DNA of 64,000 nucleotides from Linnemannia elongata (GCA_036320915.1 JAXBDG010000004.1:2108001-2172000); one strand, 5' to 3'; positions 22,287 to 31,945 are shown, counted from the stretch's first letter. Program-made: numbers and translations. The notes: generated by a model from the letters alone, not told the origin.

Positions 22287-22739
22287 GTGTCGCGTCCTAT
22301 ACCATAGTCAGATCATGACTGTCGACTCTTGTTATGATTATGTCGCGTCGTACAACACGATCGGTCGACTCTTAAGAGTGATCGATCGACTCTTGGTGCG
22401 ATCAGGCAAACTTGGGCGCAGTTGTCTTCGCCCAAGTAAATAATTAATTAACATAGCCACAATCATACTTATATATAGTCAGTATCCAGATAGTTTAATC
22501 CCCACTTAGTAACTTGAACTACCACTCGAATATACTTTGTCACCACCCTGAACCCGATCCCTACCCTGTAACCTTGCCCTAAATAACACTCTGTCAACAC
22601 CTTGAAAACCACCTCTGATTCTTGCTCCATTTGCCCTACCTTTGTCCTACCTCTGTCCTGCCTTTGTCCTGCCTTTGTCCTGCCTGGCCCTGCTTCCTAG
22701 CACTGAGAGGTCAATCTTCGTCTGCCCTGTCTGCCCAGT
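22287..22739 (-). other. ORF2-ORF3 spacer with hairpin and short repeats
   Basis: 453 nt with stops in all useful frames. It holds a perfect 9-bp hairpin (ACTTGGGCG at 22410-22418 with CGCCCAAGT at 22429-22437), three direct copies of TCGACTCTT (22322, 22365, 22386) and a TTTGTCCTGCC-type tandem repeat (about 22633-22683). It may serve reinitiation or internal entry for ORF3; this is inference. Confidence 0.65.
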
Positions 22740-25535
22740 CTAGGTTCGCGACACCATGTGTGTGAATAGATCCTTCCATCGCAGATCCTCGTTCTTCCAC
22801 CTAGCCAGCCACTTGGCCCTTAGCGCCGCACACTGGGATCGAACGTTGATCAGGTTCCAGCCGCCCTTGATGCGAGGTTGATGGAACCATCCCAAGGAAA
22901 CTCGTGTTGTCCGACCATCCCACAGCAACTTTTTGGTGATGGTGTCGACCTTGTTGAAAAAGTCGTCCGAGAGCTGGTAAAAGGGGGCAACGTGCCAGAG
23001 CTTGGAGAGAAAGTAAGTGTTGGCCACCACCACTCGGCCCGAGAAAGATAGGCGGCGGGTATGCCACGCAGCAACCGTTCTCTCCAGATCCCTCAGGATA
23101 TCCTTCTCAATAGGTTCCATCTGCCTTCCTGTGGGTTGGATCATTACGCCGAGGTGCTTGAATGCTGTGCCGTAGGGAAGCCATTTGAACCGGGGAAAGT
23201 CGAACGCCTCTTTCGCTCCTACCGTCAGTGGTATCGCCTCCGTCTTGTCTGCGTTGATCTTGGCTCCCGACGCTCGCTCGTGCAGCCTGATCGCTCTCTT
23301 CGCTACACCCTCATCCCCCGGCCTCAGTCCAAGAATGGTGTCGTCTGCAAAGGCCCCCACCTTGACGGGCGTTGCTATTGTTTCGATCCCTTTGGCGTGA
23401 AAGTCGAAAAAGAGAAGGAAGGGCTCAAGCACCAGATTAAATAAAATCGGCGCGAGCGGATCCCCCTGACGCAGTCCACGCTCAACCGTATAAGGAGCCG
23501 ACTGGCGGCCATTCAGCAAGAGTCGGGCGCTCAGGTTGGTGTAGCAGCATCGGATCCAGTTTCTAATCCTGGGTCCAAATCCAAATCTCTCCAGCACTCG
23601 ATGTAGGTAGGTCCACTCAACTCGGTCATAGGCCTTTTCCTGGTCCAGAGATAGCAGCATCGCCTCGCCCTTGCTACCGTCTTCCACGTGTTGTGTCAAA
23701 AGATCCAACAACATGATGTTGTCATGTCCTTGCCGGCCAGGGATGAATCCCGTCTGCCATTTCGCAATAACAGAGTCGGCCGCCGGGTTGATCCTATTGG
23801 TGAGTGTCTTGGTGAAGATCTTGTAGTCGGTTTGCGTTAAAGAAATGGGGCGATAGTTTTTCATCATCTCCTGGTCGCCGTTCTTTTTGAAGATCAGGGT
23901 GGTGAGGGCAAGGCGATGAGAGGGCGCGAGAGATCCTGATTCGCTGTCGATCGCGTTGAAGAGCTCAAGAAGAATGGGGGCCACATCCCCCTTAAACGTC
24001 TTGTAGAACTCGTACGGTAGTCCATCAGATCCAGGGGATGATCTATCGTCCATCGAGTCGATCGACTCACAAATCTCCTCAAGCGTTAGATCCATCTCCA
24101 TTCTGGCTCGGGATCCTGCTGGCACTGTATTGACCACACACTCCAGTAGCTCTTCCTGTGCTCTCTTGTCTGTTGGTTGTGACTTGTAGAGGTTGGTGTA
24201 GAATGTTCGTGCAATCTCTGACATTGAGTCCGCCTCACTCGTTGGGACCCCATCTGCGTTCTTCAGTGCCTTGATCGATTTCCTATCCCTGCCTGCCTTC
24301 AGTCTCTTGGTAAAGAATGGTGACGGACGCTCTCCTTCCTCGATCCACTTGACCTTGGCCATGGTCGCAACGTGATCCAGGTGGTCCTTCTCCATCTGGT
24401 CGAGCTCACTAATCGCCTCCAAGTGAGCTTCGACTGCTGCAGGATTGTTTGGGTTGCTGTCCAGTTGTCTGTCGGCCTCCTTCACCGCCGTTTGAAGCCG
24501 AGTCCTTTGTCTTCTGTTGGCATTGCGAGTTTTGTTTCTGTGTTGTTGACCAAGTAGTAGAAAGCGCGCCTTGCATACATCCCAGAATGCGCCTACCGAC
24601 TCAAAGGAGAGAGGATTATTGGTGCGTTTTGTAGATAGGTGCTGGATGGCTGCTCGGATCTCCGTCCTGAATCCCGCGTCGGCCAGGACGCGTGTGTCCA
24701 GCGAAGGAGCGGCGTTTGGTCGGGGTTCCTTTGGTCTGGGTGAAGAGTTGATCGTGGCCGAGACCAAACGATGGTCAGAGTTGACGATGGGGGCCGTGAT
24801 CACATTGTATAGAGAGACGTCGCGAACCATTGCCTGCGAGACGAAAATGTAGTCGATCCGAGTCATCAGGTTGTTGGTTGTCGTGCGGGTAAAGTGTGTA
24901 AAGTGAGTCTCCAGAATATTGTCGTCTTTGTCCCTGGGAGCGGGCGGGGCAGTATCGACAATGTTGAGCCGGTCAAAAAGGGGAGCGTACAGTTTCCATC
25001 TGGACGCATCACATCTTGTTGAGGGGGGGCTTCTATCCTCATTGTTGTCCTTAATGGTGTTGAAGTCTCCAAGAACAATCTTGTGGGGATGAGTGTTGAT
25101 CGCGTCGACGGGGAATAGGTCAACAAACTGATTCCGTGTTTTTCTGATCTCGCCATTCTTAGCATTGCTACGGTTGTTGTTGGCGGGAGCATAGACGTTA
25201 ACCACTCGAATGGTGTCGTCGATGTTATTATCGCAGGCAATATCGACGGAAAGGACCCTCCCTTGTAGGAATTCCTGAGTGTTGTGTATGGACAGGCGGG
25301 TGTTGTTGACAAGGATAGCACACTCGTCTGAGATGGCCATGGGGGCGTTCCACTCCTTCTTCCACTTCTCCTTCCGAGACTGTGGCATGGTGGAACTGAC
25401 GGCCAGCTCCTGGAGGGCGATAATGTCGTAATCGTTTCTGGTGCGGAGCCATTGGAAGAGCTGGTGCCGCATGGTTTCGTTGACTATAGAGTTAACGTTT
25501 AGGGTACACACGCGTAGATCTTTGTAACAAAACAT
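22740..25535 (-). CDS. Retrotransposon ORF2: APE endonuclease - reverse transcriptase
   Basis: 931-aa replication protein. The first true ATG is 25535 (ATG TTT TGT TAC); the longer open frame begins with a non-ATG codon. The N-terminal APE/exonuclease-phosphatase domain has its catalytic motifs in order: TLNVNSI, ALQELAV, VNVYAPANN, VLGDFNTI, TRIDYIFVSQ and NSDHRLVSATI. After a Glu/Arg-rich linker comes the RT: NYRPISLTQTDYKIFTKTL, TGFIPGRQGHDNIMLLDLL, LSLDQEKAYDRVEWTYL, GLRQGDPLAPILFNLVLEP, GAFADDTILGL (FADD at residues 729-732) and FKHLGVMI. The frame ends shortly after the RT thumb region (GGWNLINVRSQCAALRAKWL) without the usual zinc finger, which is found in ORF3. No frameshift or internal stop is seen. 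Confidence 0.95.
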   Translation of the reverse strand: MFCYKDLRVCTLNVNSIVNETMRHQLFQWLRTRNDYDIIALQELAVSSTMPQSRKEKWKKEWNAPMAISDECAILVNNTRLSIHNTQEFLQGRVLSVDIACDNNIDDTIRVVNVYAPANNNRSNAKNGEIRKTRNQFVDLFPVDAINTHPHKIVLGDFNTIKDNNEDRSPPSTRCDASRWKLYAPLFDRLNIVDTAPPAPRDKDDNILETHFTHFTRTTTNNLMTRIDYIFVSQAMVRDVSLYNVITAPIVNSDHRLVSATINSSPRPKEPRPNAAPSLDTRVLADAGFRTEIRAAIQHLSTKRTNNPLSFESVGAFWDVCKARFLLLGQQHRNKTRNANRRQRTRLQTAVKEADRQLDSNPNNPAAVEAHLEAISELDQMEKDHLDHVATMAKVKWIEEGERPSPFFTKRLKAGRDRKSIKALKNADGVPTSEADSMSEIARTFYTNLYKSQPTDKRAQEELLECVVNTVPAGSRARMEMDLTLEEICESIDSMDDRSSPGSDGLPYEFYKTFKGDVAPILLELFNAIDSESGSLAPSHRLALTTLIFKKNGDQEMMKNYRPISLTQTDYKIFTKTLTNRINPAADSVIAKWQTGFIPGRQGHDNIMLLDLLTQHVEDGSKGEAMLLSLDQEKAYDRVEWTYLHRVLERFGFGPRIRNWIRCCYTNLSARLLLNGRQSAPYTVERGLRQGDPLAPILFNLVLEPFLLFFDFHAKGIETIATPVKVGAFADDTILGLRPGDEGVAKRAIRLHERASGAKINADKTEAIPLTVGAKEAFDFPRFKWLPYGTAFKHLGVMIQPTGRQMEPIEKDILRDLERTVAAWHTRRLSFSGRVVVANTYFLSKLWHVAPFYQLSDDFFNKVDTITKKLLWDGRTTRVSLGWFHQPRIKGGWNLINVRSQCAALRAKWLARWKNEDLRWKDLFTHMVSRT

Positions 25536-25639
25536 TAAAGATATATGTGGGGGTGTGTTGTTGAGGGTGGGGGGGGACAAGGCGCACAAGGAGGGTTTGA
25601 GAGGCGGGTGTGAGGATAAAGAGAGGATGGGTGCGGGTG

Positions 25640-25745
25640 ATTTTTTTTTTTTTTTTTTTTTATTTTATTTAACTAAACACACAAAGGTGCTATATCAAAG
25701 AAAACAGAAAGAAAAAAAAAAAAAAAGAACCAAAAGGCAGGAGAG
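25640..25745 (-). repeat. Poly(A)-rich leader ahead of ORF2
   Basis: On the sense strand this is T-rich then A-rich homopolymer DNA (plus strand T20 around 25641-25660 and a purine/A run around 25702-25730), followed by a C/CA-rich leader up to the ORF2 ATG. It has the same arrangement as the ORF4 leader. Confidence 0.65.
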
Positions 25746-25919
25746 GCGGAGCACCTTCATTCCCAAAGGAATAACATAGAGTCAAACCCAATTAGATCCC
25801 AACAATCATCAAGTCCATTATAGACAGGAGACCCTTGTGTCCAATCCCTTCCACACTCATCATCAGCACCTTCACTTACCTAGTCTCTGAGGGACCTTCC
25901 GACCTGTCCCCCTAATGGT

Positions 25920-27632
25920 TTATCCGGACCTGGGGTTCGACTTTTTGGTGGTTGCCCTGGAGGCCTTGGGGGTTGGTGTTGACTGGAAGATATTGCTCAT
26001 GCGGTCGTCGAGGTGCAGTCTCTTCGCTTCCTGCTTGTCTCGTCTGACCTGGCTTTTGGCTTGTTTGTCCCCCAATTTTGTGGTCATATCGGTGTCGTTA
26101 TCCTCAGGGATGTCATCGTAGTTATCTTCATCCTCGTCCATTTTTTCCTCCTGCCCTTTACCATCACTCTCGTGTTTATCTCCTTCTTCTGCCTCCTTAG
26201 AGGTGTTATCGGGAGCCATGGCGACGTCCTTAGCTGGGGTCTGGGGTTTGGAATGTGGCTCGGGGTGTGGTTGGTGTTGCTGATCGAGCTGGTGCTCGGG
26301 CTGTTGTTCGGTCTCTTGCTGTTGCTGTTCAGTATGTTGGTCAGGGGTATCGCCTAACGTGGCAGACTGAACGGCCGCGACTGCTTGGGCGGGCTCCTGT
26401 GTGGAGGCGGCCTCGGCGGTCTCGGCGGGTGCTACAGAAGGATCCACTCTTGTGAAAGAAGATGAAGAGATAGCAGCGGCAACGTTAAGATCCGATTTGG
26501 TTTGTTGGGCAGCAGACGATTTGGGACGAGGAGTACGAGTACTTCCCTGGTGTTGTGGAGCCTGCTTCCTGGGTGGCGGCTTTGGGGAATCACTATCCGA
26601 TGCCGATGTGTTCCCACCACCCGAGGAAGCATTGCGGCTCCTCTTATTTTTACCTCGTCCCGCCATTTGCCATTCGGTTTCGGTGAACGAGACCTGTTTT
26701 GGTGTAGCTGACCCTGTCATAAACGGAGCATTCTTCTTGATGGGCTCTCGAAGGGGAGCGTCGGGGTCCGGAAGGGCACGTGCCATGATGGGCTCCCCTA
26801 GGGCAGCTGTGGTCGCCAGGTTGAAGTCGAGAGGTTTGGGGCATTGAGGCTTGGTGTGTGATCCTTCGCCGCAGCGGTAGCAAAATTTTGATCCGCTCCA
26901 TGAAAAGAGGACATTCATGGTGTCAACGAGGGCAACCCTAGGAATCAAGAGGTCCTGAGGGGAAGAGTGAGGAATCTCCAAGACAAAGTCGAATGATCTG
27001 GAGCGGATCGATGACCCATGCATATAGTGGTGGTTCACAAGCATAACTTTACCGAATGGGCCGAATACATCCTCTGCAATTTTTGCGCCATCATCAGATT
27101 GCAGGGGGGTGTACTCAGCGCGAATCTTGAGCCTGGAGCCAGCGGAGTACATAGTTGGAAGGATTGGGAGGGGGGACGGCAAGCAGTCCAGAGGGGTGCC
27201 CAGGGAAGTGGCCTTCTCTTCAGAAGAGCCAAAGCTGAGGAACACTGCCCCTCTTGTAGTTAGAAAGTCGATGCTTTTAGCATTGGGGAAAGACTTGATG
27301 GCGGCCTCAACAACATCGGTGACAGAATGGGTTTTGGTGTTGTAAGGGATAGCAACACTGAAGGGGTGGTTGTGGAGGGAGAACCAGACAGGGTCTGCCT
27401 TCTCCTGTCCTAGGGCCTCACGTGACTCCGTCTTGGATCGGAGGGAGTTCCAGGCGGCCTTGTTTGTGACTTTGTGTGCTCCCTTGTTCACCGCATCAGC
27501 AAAAGAGATTTTAGGGACGGAGGCTGAATTGGTTGGGGGGAGATCGGTGGGCGGAATGGGGGGATTGGGTCCTCCATCAATCTCATTCGCGAGAGATGAG
27601 GGAGGAGGAGGAGGGGTGGGTTTGTCTTCCAT
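25920..27632 (-). CDS. Retrotransposon ORF1: Gag-like protein with CCHC zinc knuckle
   Basis: 570-aa presumed RNA-binding protein that packages the element RNA. The first true ATG is 27632 (MEDKPTPPPPP); the frame upstream of it lacks an ATG. A Pro-rich N-terminus is followed by a folded region that may be RRM-like (FSVAIPYNTKTHSVTDVVEA, RGAVFLSFGSSEEKATS) and one CCHC knuckle, CYRCGEGSHTKPQC (C251, C254, H259, C264). The C-terminal half is low-complexity: Ser/Pro, then Gln/His/Glu-rich (EQQQQETEQQPEHQLDQQHQ), then strongly acidic (DEDEDNYDDIPEDNDTD) and a short basic end. Such composition suits nucleic-acid chaperone and condensate-forming activity. Large antisense frames here are mirror shadows of the GC-rich coding sequence. 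Confidence 0.85.
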   Translation of the reverse strand: MEDKPTPPPPPSSLANEIDGGPNPPIPPTDLPPTNSASVPKISFADAVNKGAHKVTNKAAWNSLRSKTESREALGQEKADPVWFSLHNHPFSVAIPYNTKTHSVTDVVEAAIKSFPNAKSIDFLTTRGAVFLSFGSSEEKATSLGTPLDCLPSPLPILPTMYSAGSRLKIRAEYTPLQSDDGAKIAEDVFGPFGKVMLVNHHYMHGSSIRSRSFDFVLEIPHSSPQDLLIPRVALVDTMNVLFSWSGSKFCYRCGEGSHTKPQCPKPLDFNLATTAALGEPIMARALPDPDAPLREPIKKNAPFMTGSATPKQVSFTETEWQMAGRGKNKRSRNASSGGGNTSASDSDSPKPPPRKQAPQHQGSTRTPRPKSSAAQQTKSDLNVAAAISSSSFTRVDPSVAPAETAEAASTQEPAQAVAAVQSATLGDTPDQHTEQQQQETEQQPEHQLDQQHQPHPEPHSKPQTPAKDVAMAPDNTSKEAEEGDKHESDGKGQEEKMDEDEDNYDDIPEDNDTDMTTKLGDKQAKSQVRRDKQEAKRLHLDDRMSNIFQSTPTPKASRATTKKSNPRSG

Positions 27633-27770
27633 TAGATGGAAAGAGAGGGGTGAGTGAGGGGAAGAGAGTGGAGGCCTTTTGGTGTCTGGCCGTAGCAAAT
27701 TGGTGTTGTGAGTATGGATATAGGATACGGGACCACAGTTTATTGCACAAATGTGGTAGAAGGGAAAGGT

Positions 27771-27795
27771 GCTCTACCGACTAAGCTAAGCGAGC
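27771..27795 (-). pseudogene. tRNA-Ile 5' fragment; target-site duplication, 5' copy
   Basis: 25 bp identical to tRNA-Ile nucleotides 1-25 and to 19799-19823. It borders the 5' end of the element and is followed by the original tRNA 5' flank (27796-27908). It lacks the anticodon arm and B box, so it is not a functional gene. Confidence 0.93.
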
Positions 27796-27908
27796 AAATT
27801 CAGATGCTTAAAGATTTTTTTCTGATGTTTTTGTGCCAACTAAGCCTCATAAATGACGGTCACAAGATCACGTGGAACGCTCACGTTCTTTAATTCTATA
27901 AATGCATG
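27796..27908 (-). repeat. Outer segment of right palindrome arm
   Basis: 113-bp inverted copy of 18144-18256 (the 5' flank of the left tRNA and part of the glyoxalase upstream region). Similarity stops at 27908/18144, which marks the true outer limits of the inverted duplication. Confidence 0.93.
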
Positions 27909-29140
27909 TAATTCTTTCAAGCTTCCATAACTGCATGCTAAGGTCCGAATCAAGGACCTTTGGACATGTGCTCGAAGAGCATGTTGGCAGCTGTTTGTGC
28001 TCTGACATCAAATTGTTTAATTGCCATTAACAGCTACAAGGGAGGATGCGTTATTGTTGTTTTAGTGTTGCTGTAATTTTAAGTGACAATGGGTTGACTT
28101 GGCGGACCCATGGTTGGCGGTTGAGTGAAGTGAACGCCATGAAAGACGCGTTCTACTTTGTCGGCAAATCTGTAGCGTAACTTGTTCGATGGTGTCGTTT
28201 GTTTTCTCTTTGTTTCTCTCTTTAATGAGGAAAGAGGCAACGTTCAGTGTGCCTGTCTACATATTCCTTGTAAAGCCGTCTTGTTCTGTTATATGCACTC
28301 AAAGGACATTAGGGTTTATTAGGTGTGCGAATGACACAAAAAAGGACTCCTAAAACACGTTTGATGATCGCGACGCGTTTTTTAAAAAAAGAAAAGATTC
28401 TGCTGGAGATACTTAATGCGTATCAACTTTTTTTCTTGTTTGTATCCATAGAGTTCAAAACAAAGATACGACTATGGATTGGATCTCTTTCGCCGTGTAC
28501 CAGTGACAAGGGCAGACGAACAAGAGAGGAACAAGAGCGAGAGATGGAGAGGGAAGAGAGACGGTTAGGAGGAAAGGAGGAGAGGAGGGTGGAAGATGGT
28601 GTTGTAGAAAAATAAAGTAGGTGTAGACACTTCACCGATGATGGTCCGTCTTCATTCAGCCAAAGAATGATCGACGAGCAACAGAAGGTCGATCCTTCCA
28701 GGTACTGCCCTGTGTCTTGATTTTGACCTCGAGCACCATCACTGATCACTTTATATGTCTCACAGAGTGCGATCAGAAATAAAGTGCGGTCGTTGCAGAA
28801 GAAATACATCCAAAGACAACGAACCTCTTCACTCCGCTTGCGCTCAAATGAATAGTTCCGGTGAATGGCGTTTGCAATAAGCAGAAGAGAAGGTGTAGGG
28901 ATGGAAAAGATCGCAGAAGAGACAGGGCAATTGACAAGAGGCGGTAGGAAGGGGGAAAGGATTGAAACAAATAGGTCCTTACCACAATCCAATTAGGTGT
29001 GGGTGTGAGCGCAGGTACCTCCTTTCTGCCTTTCCCTTGCCTTGCCCTTTCCCATCCCGTCCCATGGGTATCAATCGCATCCTGTTCCTTCCTTCCCCCC
29101 CCCCATTCCTTTCTTTTCTCTCCTTCTTTCTTTCTTCTCT

Positions 29141-29176
<36 letters not shown>

Positions 29177-29608
29177 TCCTTGTCTTTTTCCTGACCCACT
29201 CCCCTACTCACTTACTCACCCACTCACCTAATCGTGATTCCACACAAACATACACTCCAACTTTCGTTCGCCCTCAACCCACCTCGTCCTTAGTGAATGC
29301 TGCCCCATCGCCACTCTGTCCTCCACCTTCTTCCTTCTCGAACCCTTTTGTTTTTTTTGCATCCTCATCACTCTTCCATTCTCCATCAATCTCCACTCCC
29401 CATCAAATAAAAAAAACACACTTACTACAAAAGAGGACTGACATTCGTCTTCGTGTTTCGCATCATTTTTTTTTCTTTCTTTATCGTTTCACCCCTGACA
29501 TATCTTTTACTTGCAACTCATACCCACTACCCACAGCCCTTCTTCGTCAATTGGTTGGCACTGCCCACTCCTTCATCCCCTACATATCTCCTCCATTCTC
29601 CTTTAACG
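27909..29608. other. Intergenic region with no supported gene
   Basis: About 1.7 kb. Open frames on both strands (for example 28423-28992 minus) lack domains and look like chance ORFs. Long T runs occur at about 29142-29173. The last 300 bp are pyrimidine-rich leader for the kinase gene. Confidence 0.5.
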
Positions 29609-30887
29609 ATGCATAAAATGTTCAAATTGCACTCAAAGGCATCCTCGGCCACCTCCTCCACGACCTCCTTTGGCTCCACTGGGCAAAGCAACGGATACAG
29701 CAACAACAATGGGAACGGATACAACAACAGCAACGGTCATTCCGGTCCCAAGGTCGGCATTTTCTTGGTTGGGGCCACCTACCTTGACACCATCATGCAC
29801 GTCAACACCTTCCCGACCGAGGACACCAAACACAGAGCAGACCGAGTCGAGAAACGGCGAGGAGGCAACGCTGCCAATGCAGCTGAAGTACTGGGACAGG
29901 ACTCGAGGACCAAAGTCTGGTATATGAGTAGTCTGCCATCACCGGCTGCCTCCAAGTAAGCAAAACATCGACGGTGATCCCAACTTCGATTCTCTTATGA
30001 CTTAGTTGCCCAGGCGATATGTTATCTGTACAGTGCCATTCATTTGCTCTCATCGCCTTCATTTTTATTTTCGTCCTTCACCCTCCCTCCTCCTTCTCTT
30101 TCCCCAACAGTCCGTGGATGAGAATGAATGGACGAGCTTAAAGTCTCAGATCTCTGTTCATTTGTTTTTTTTTTGTTTTGTTATGGTTGTTTTGTTGTTG
30201 CTGTTGCTTCTCATTTTTTTTCTCACTCATATCAAGACAAACCCCAGCACAACCCTCAAGCGAAAACCTAAACACAAGCGCAAACACAGACACAGACTCA
30301 ACACCTTTCATCTTTCATCACACAGGAATGAGTTTTATTGCTGCAGTGCAGTGCAGTGCAGTGCAATCCAATCCAATCCCAATCATCTTTTTTTTTTTTT
30401 TGCTTTTTGCCTTGTTTCTTATCGCCCATCTCTGCATCTATTTGGACGACCGTTGGATCTCGTTTTTTTTGTCCCTGCGCAGGAAAATCAGGAAAAAAAA
30501 AGAAAAGAAAACGAGGGAACAGGGTCAAAAGAGGGAGGGAAATGACTCGGTGACAAAGAAGGTTTTTCTCAAATCCCTGGCTTGGGCCATGTGTGCGCTC
30601 TTAATCCAAACTCAACTTGGGCTTCGCTCTCATCCATTGGGACCCCACCGGTTTTACCTTCATTTCCCAACTTTTCACTTCCCTTCACAGCAGTCTCCAC
30701 TTCACTCTTCCATTTCGTTGTTTCCCATCTTTTTGATGACCCATCCCGCCTGCTCTCTTTTAATATTTTAATTATCCAGCGTGGGATAGAGGGATAGACG
30801 AGCAGCGGACCTTGCAGCCTTAATGCCTAAAAGCCCTTTTCAAGGTTTTATTTCCTCCGCCTGTCTACCCTGTCTTCTTGGCTCTCA

Positions 30888-30936
<49 letters not shown>

Positions 30937-31945
30937 CAATCAAAAAAAAAGAAGACAAAGCAAGAATACTAATCATACTCCTACTCCTCCGTTTGTCACG
31001 TTCTTGTGGTACATTCCAACACTACTTAGGATATTGTTGAGGGCGCTGGAAGAGAACAACGTCAAGACCGAGGCATGTGTCTTTCACTCATCCCAACATG
31101 CGCCGCCCCAAGCGTACATCATCGCGGCCGGTAACACAGGAACACGCACCATCATTAGTCATTCAACACTGCCCGACCTCACTCTAGACGAGTTCGTGAA
31201 AAAGTTTGATGCGTCCTGCATGCGTTTCTCATCCGATATCGTACAGATGGGCTGTCCATTCCGCTGGATCCATTTCGAGGGACGGGGAGCAGACGTGAGC
31301 AGGATGATTGAATATGTCGAATCGGTCTATATCCGGCAGGGTTGGCGACACAAGCTGACCATCTCGGTCGAGTTTGAAAAGGGGGATCGTCCAGGAATCC
31401 AGCGGCTGTTACAGCAGGCCGACGTCTGCTTCTTTTCCAAGCTGTATGCTGAAACCCTGGGATTCGACCGGCCGGAAGACTTTTTGTCGAGCGTGGGCGA
31501 CTTTTGCAAACCAACGTAAGCACTCCACATCTTATTTGTTTGTTTGTTTGTTTGTTTTTGTTTGTTTACATGCGTGGTTTTCCCGTTAATTGCGTCTACT
31601 ACCTAAAGCAAACAAATCATTGACAAGCGTGATTACCTTTTCCCAACTGCACCATGCACTGTCAATCTCTTTAGCGCGACATTATTCTGCTGCTGGGGCG
31701 CGCAAGGCGCAGTAGGGCTTCATCTGGAAAGTCGCACGAGGTTCAGCTCTAGCGCTGGGGTTATCCCCATGGTAGTGGACACGGTCGGTGCAGGCGACAC
31801 ATTCATTGCAGGGATGATCTTGGCGCTAGGAGTACGAGGATATGACATTGGCCGGAGCCTACGATTCGCGTGTGAGTTGGCGAGTCTAAAGTGTTCGCAG
31901 TACGGATTCAAGGGCTTGCTCCAATCGATATCCCGCGGCACATAA
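29609..31945 (+). CDS. Ketohexokinase-like PfkB sugar kinase
   Basis: Sugar kinase of the PfkB/ribokinase family, closest in layout to ketohexokinase (fructose to fructose-1-phosphate). Exons: 29609-29955, 31030-31515, 31675-31945; 367 aa. After a ~45-residue Ser/Asn/Gly-rich extension the fold starts with VGIFLVGATYLDTIMHVNTF. The first PfkB signature region is KRRGGNAANAAEVLG. Ketohexokinase-type blocks follow (NTGTRTIISHSTLPDLTLDEF, WIHFEGRG, ISVEFEKGDRPGIQRLLQQA, FFSKLYAETLGF). The C-terminal signature VVDTVGAGDTFIAGM contains the catalytic Asp (D319). Intron 1 is unusually long (1074 nt) and contains a ~44-nt T run (30893-30936) and a TGCAG tandem repeat (30342-30365). An alternative start lies three codons downstream (29618). 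Substrate assignment is inference from the family. Confidence 0.88.

Larger units (their letters stand above)
19824..27770 (-). mobile_element. Intact non-LTR (L1-like) retrotransposon with four ORFs, inserted in tRNA-Ile
   Basis: 7947-bp element on the minus strand, bounded by a perfect 25-bp duplication of the tRNA-Ile 5' end and having no LTRs. In element order: ORF1 (zinc-knuckle, 27632-25920), ORF2 (APE endonuclease plus reverse transcriptase, 25535-22740), ORF3 (zf-RVT-like zinc finger, 22286-21168), ORF4 (unknown, 20669-20199), then a 3' UTR ending in two small stem-loops rather than poly(A). All ORFs are open and the duplication is perfect, so the insertion is recent and the copy may be active. 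Long poly(A) tracts lie inside the element just ahead of ORF2 and ORF4. The element is in the same orientation as the tRNA it entered, with its 3' end touching the tRNA 5' end. APE plus RT places it in the L1/Tx1/Tad-like lineages; I cannot assign a named clade. Confidence 0.9.

Noticed and set aside
22286..22740. Splicing of ORF2 directly into ORF3
   Set aside because: Candidate GT near the ORF2 end and AG before ORF3 exist, but the phases I tested do not join the frames.
26013..26847. Plus-strand ORFs opposite retrotransposon ORF1
   Set aside because: Antisense shadows of the low-complexity ORF1 region; no independent evidence.
27935..28010. Possible further tRNA on the minus strand after the palindrome
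   Set aside because: A T-arm-like hairpin (GGTCC ... GGACC) and a second hairpin exist, but the T loop lacks the TTCGA consensus and acceptor and D arms cannot be paired in the right order.
28423..28992. 189-aa minus-strand open frame
   Set aside because: Low-complexity and hydrophobic, no domain, no leader or splice context; likely chance.
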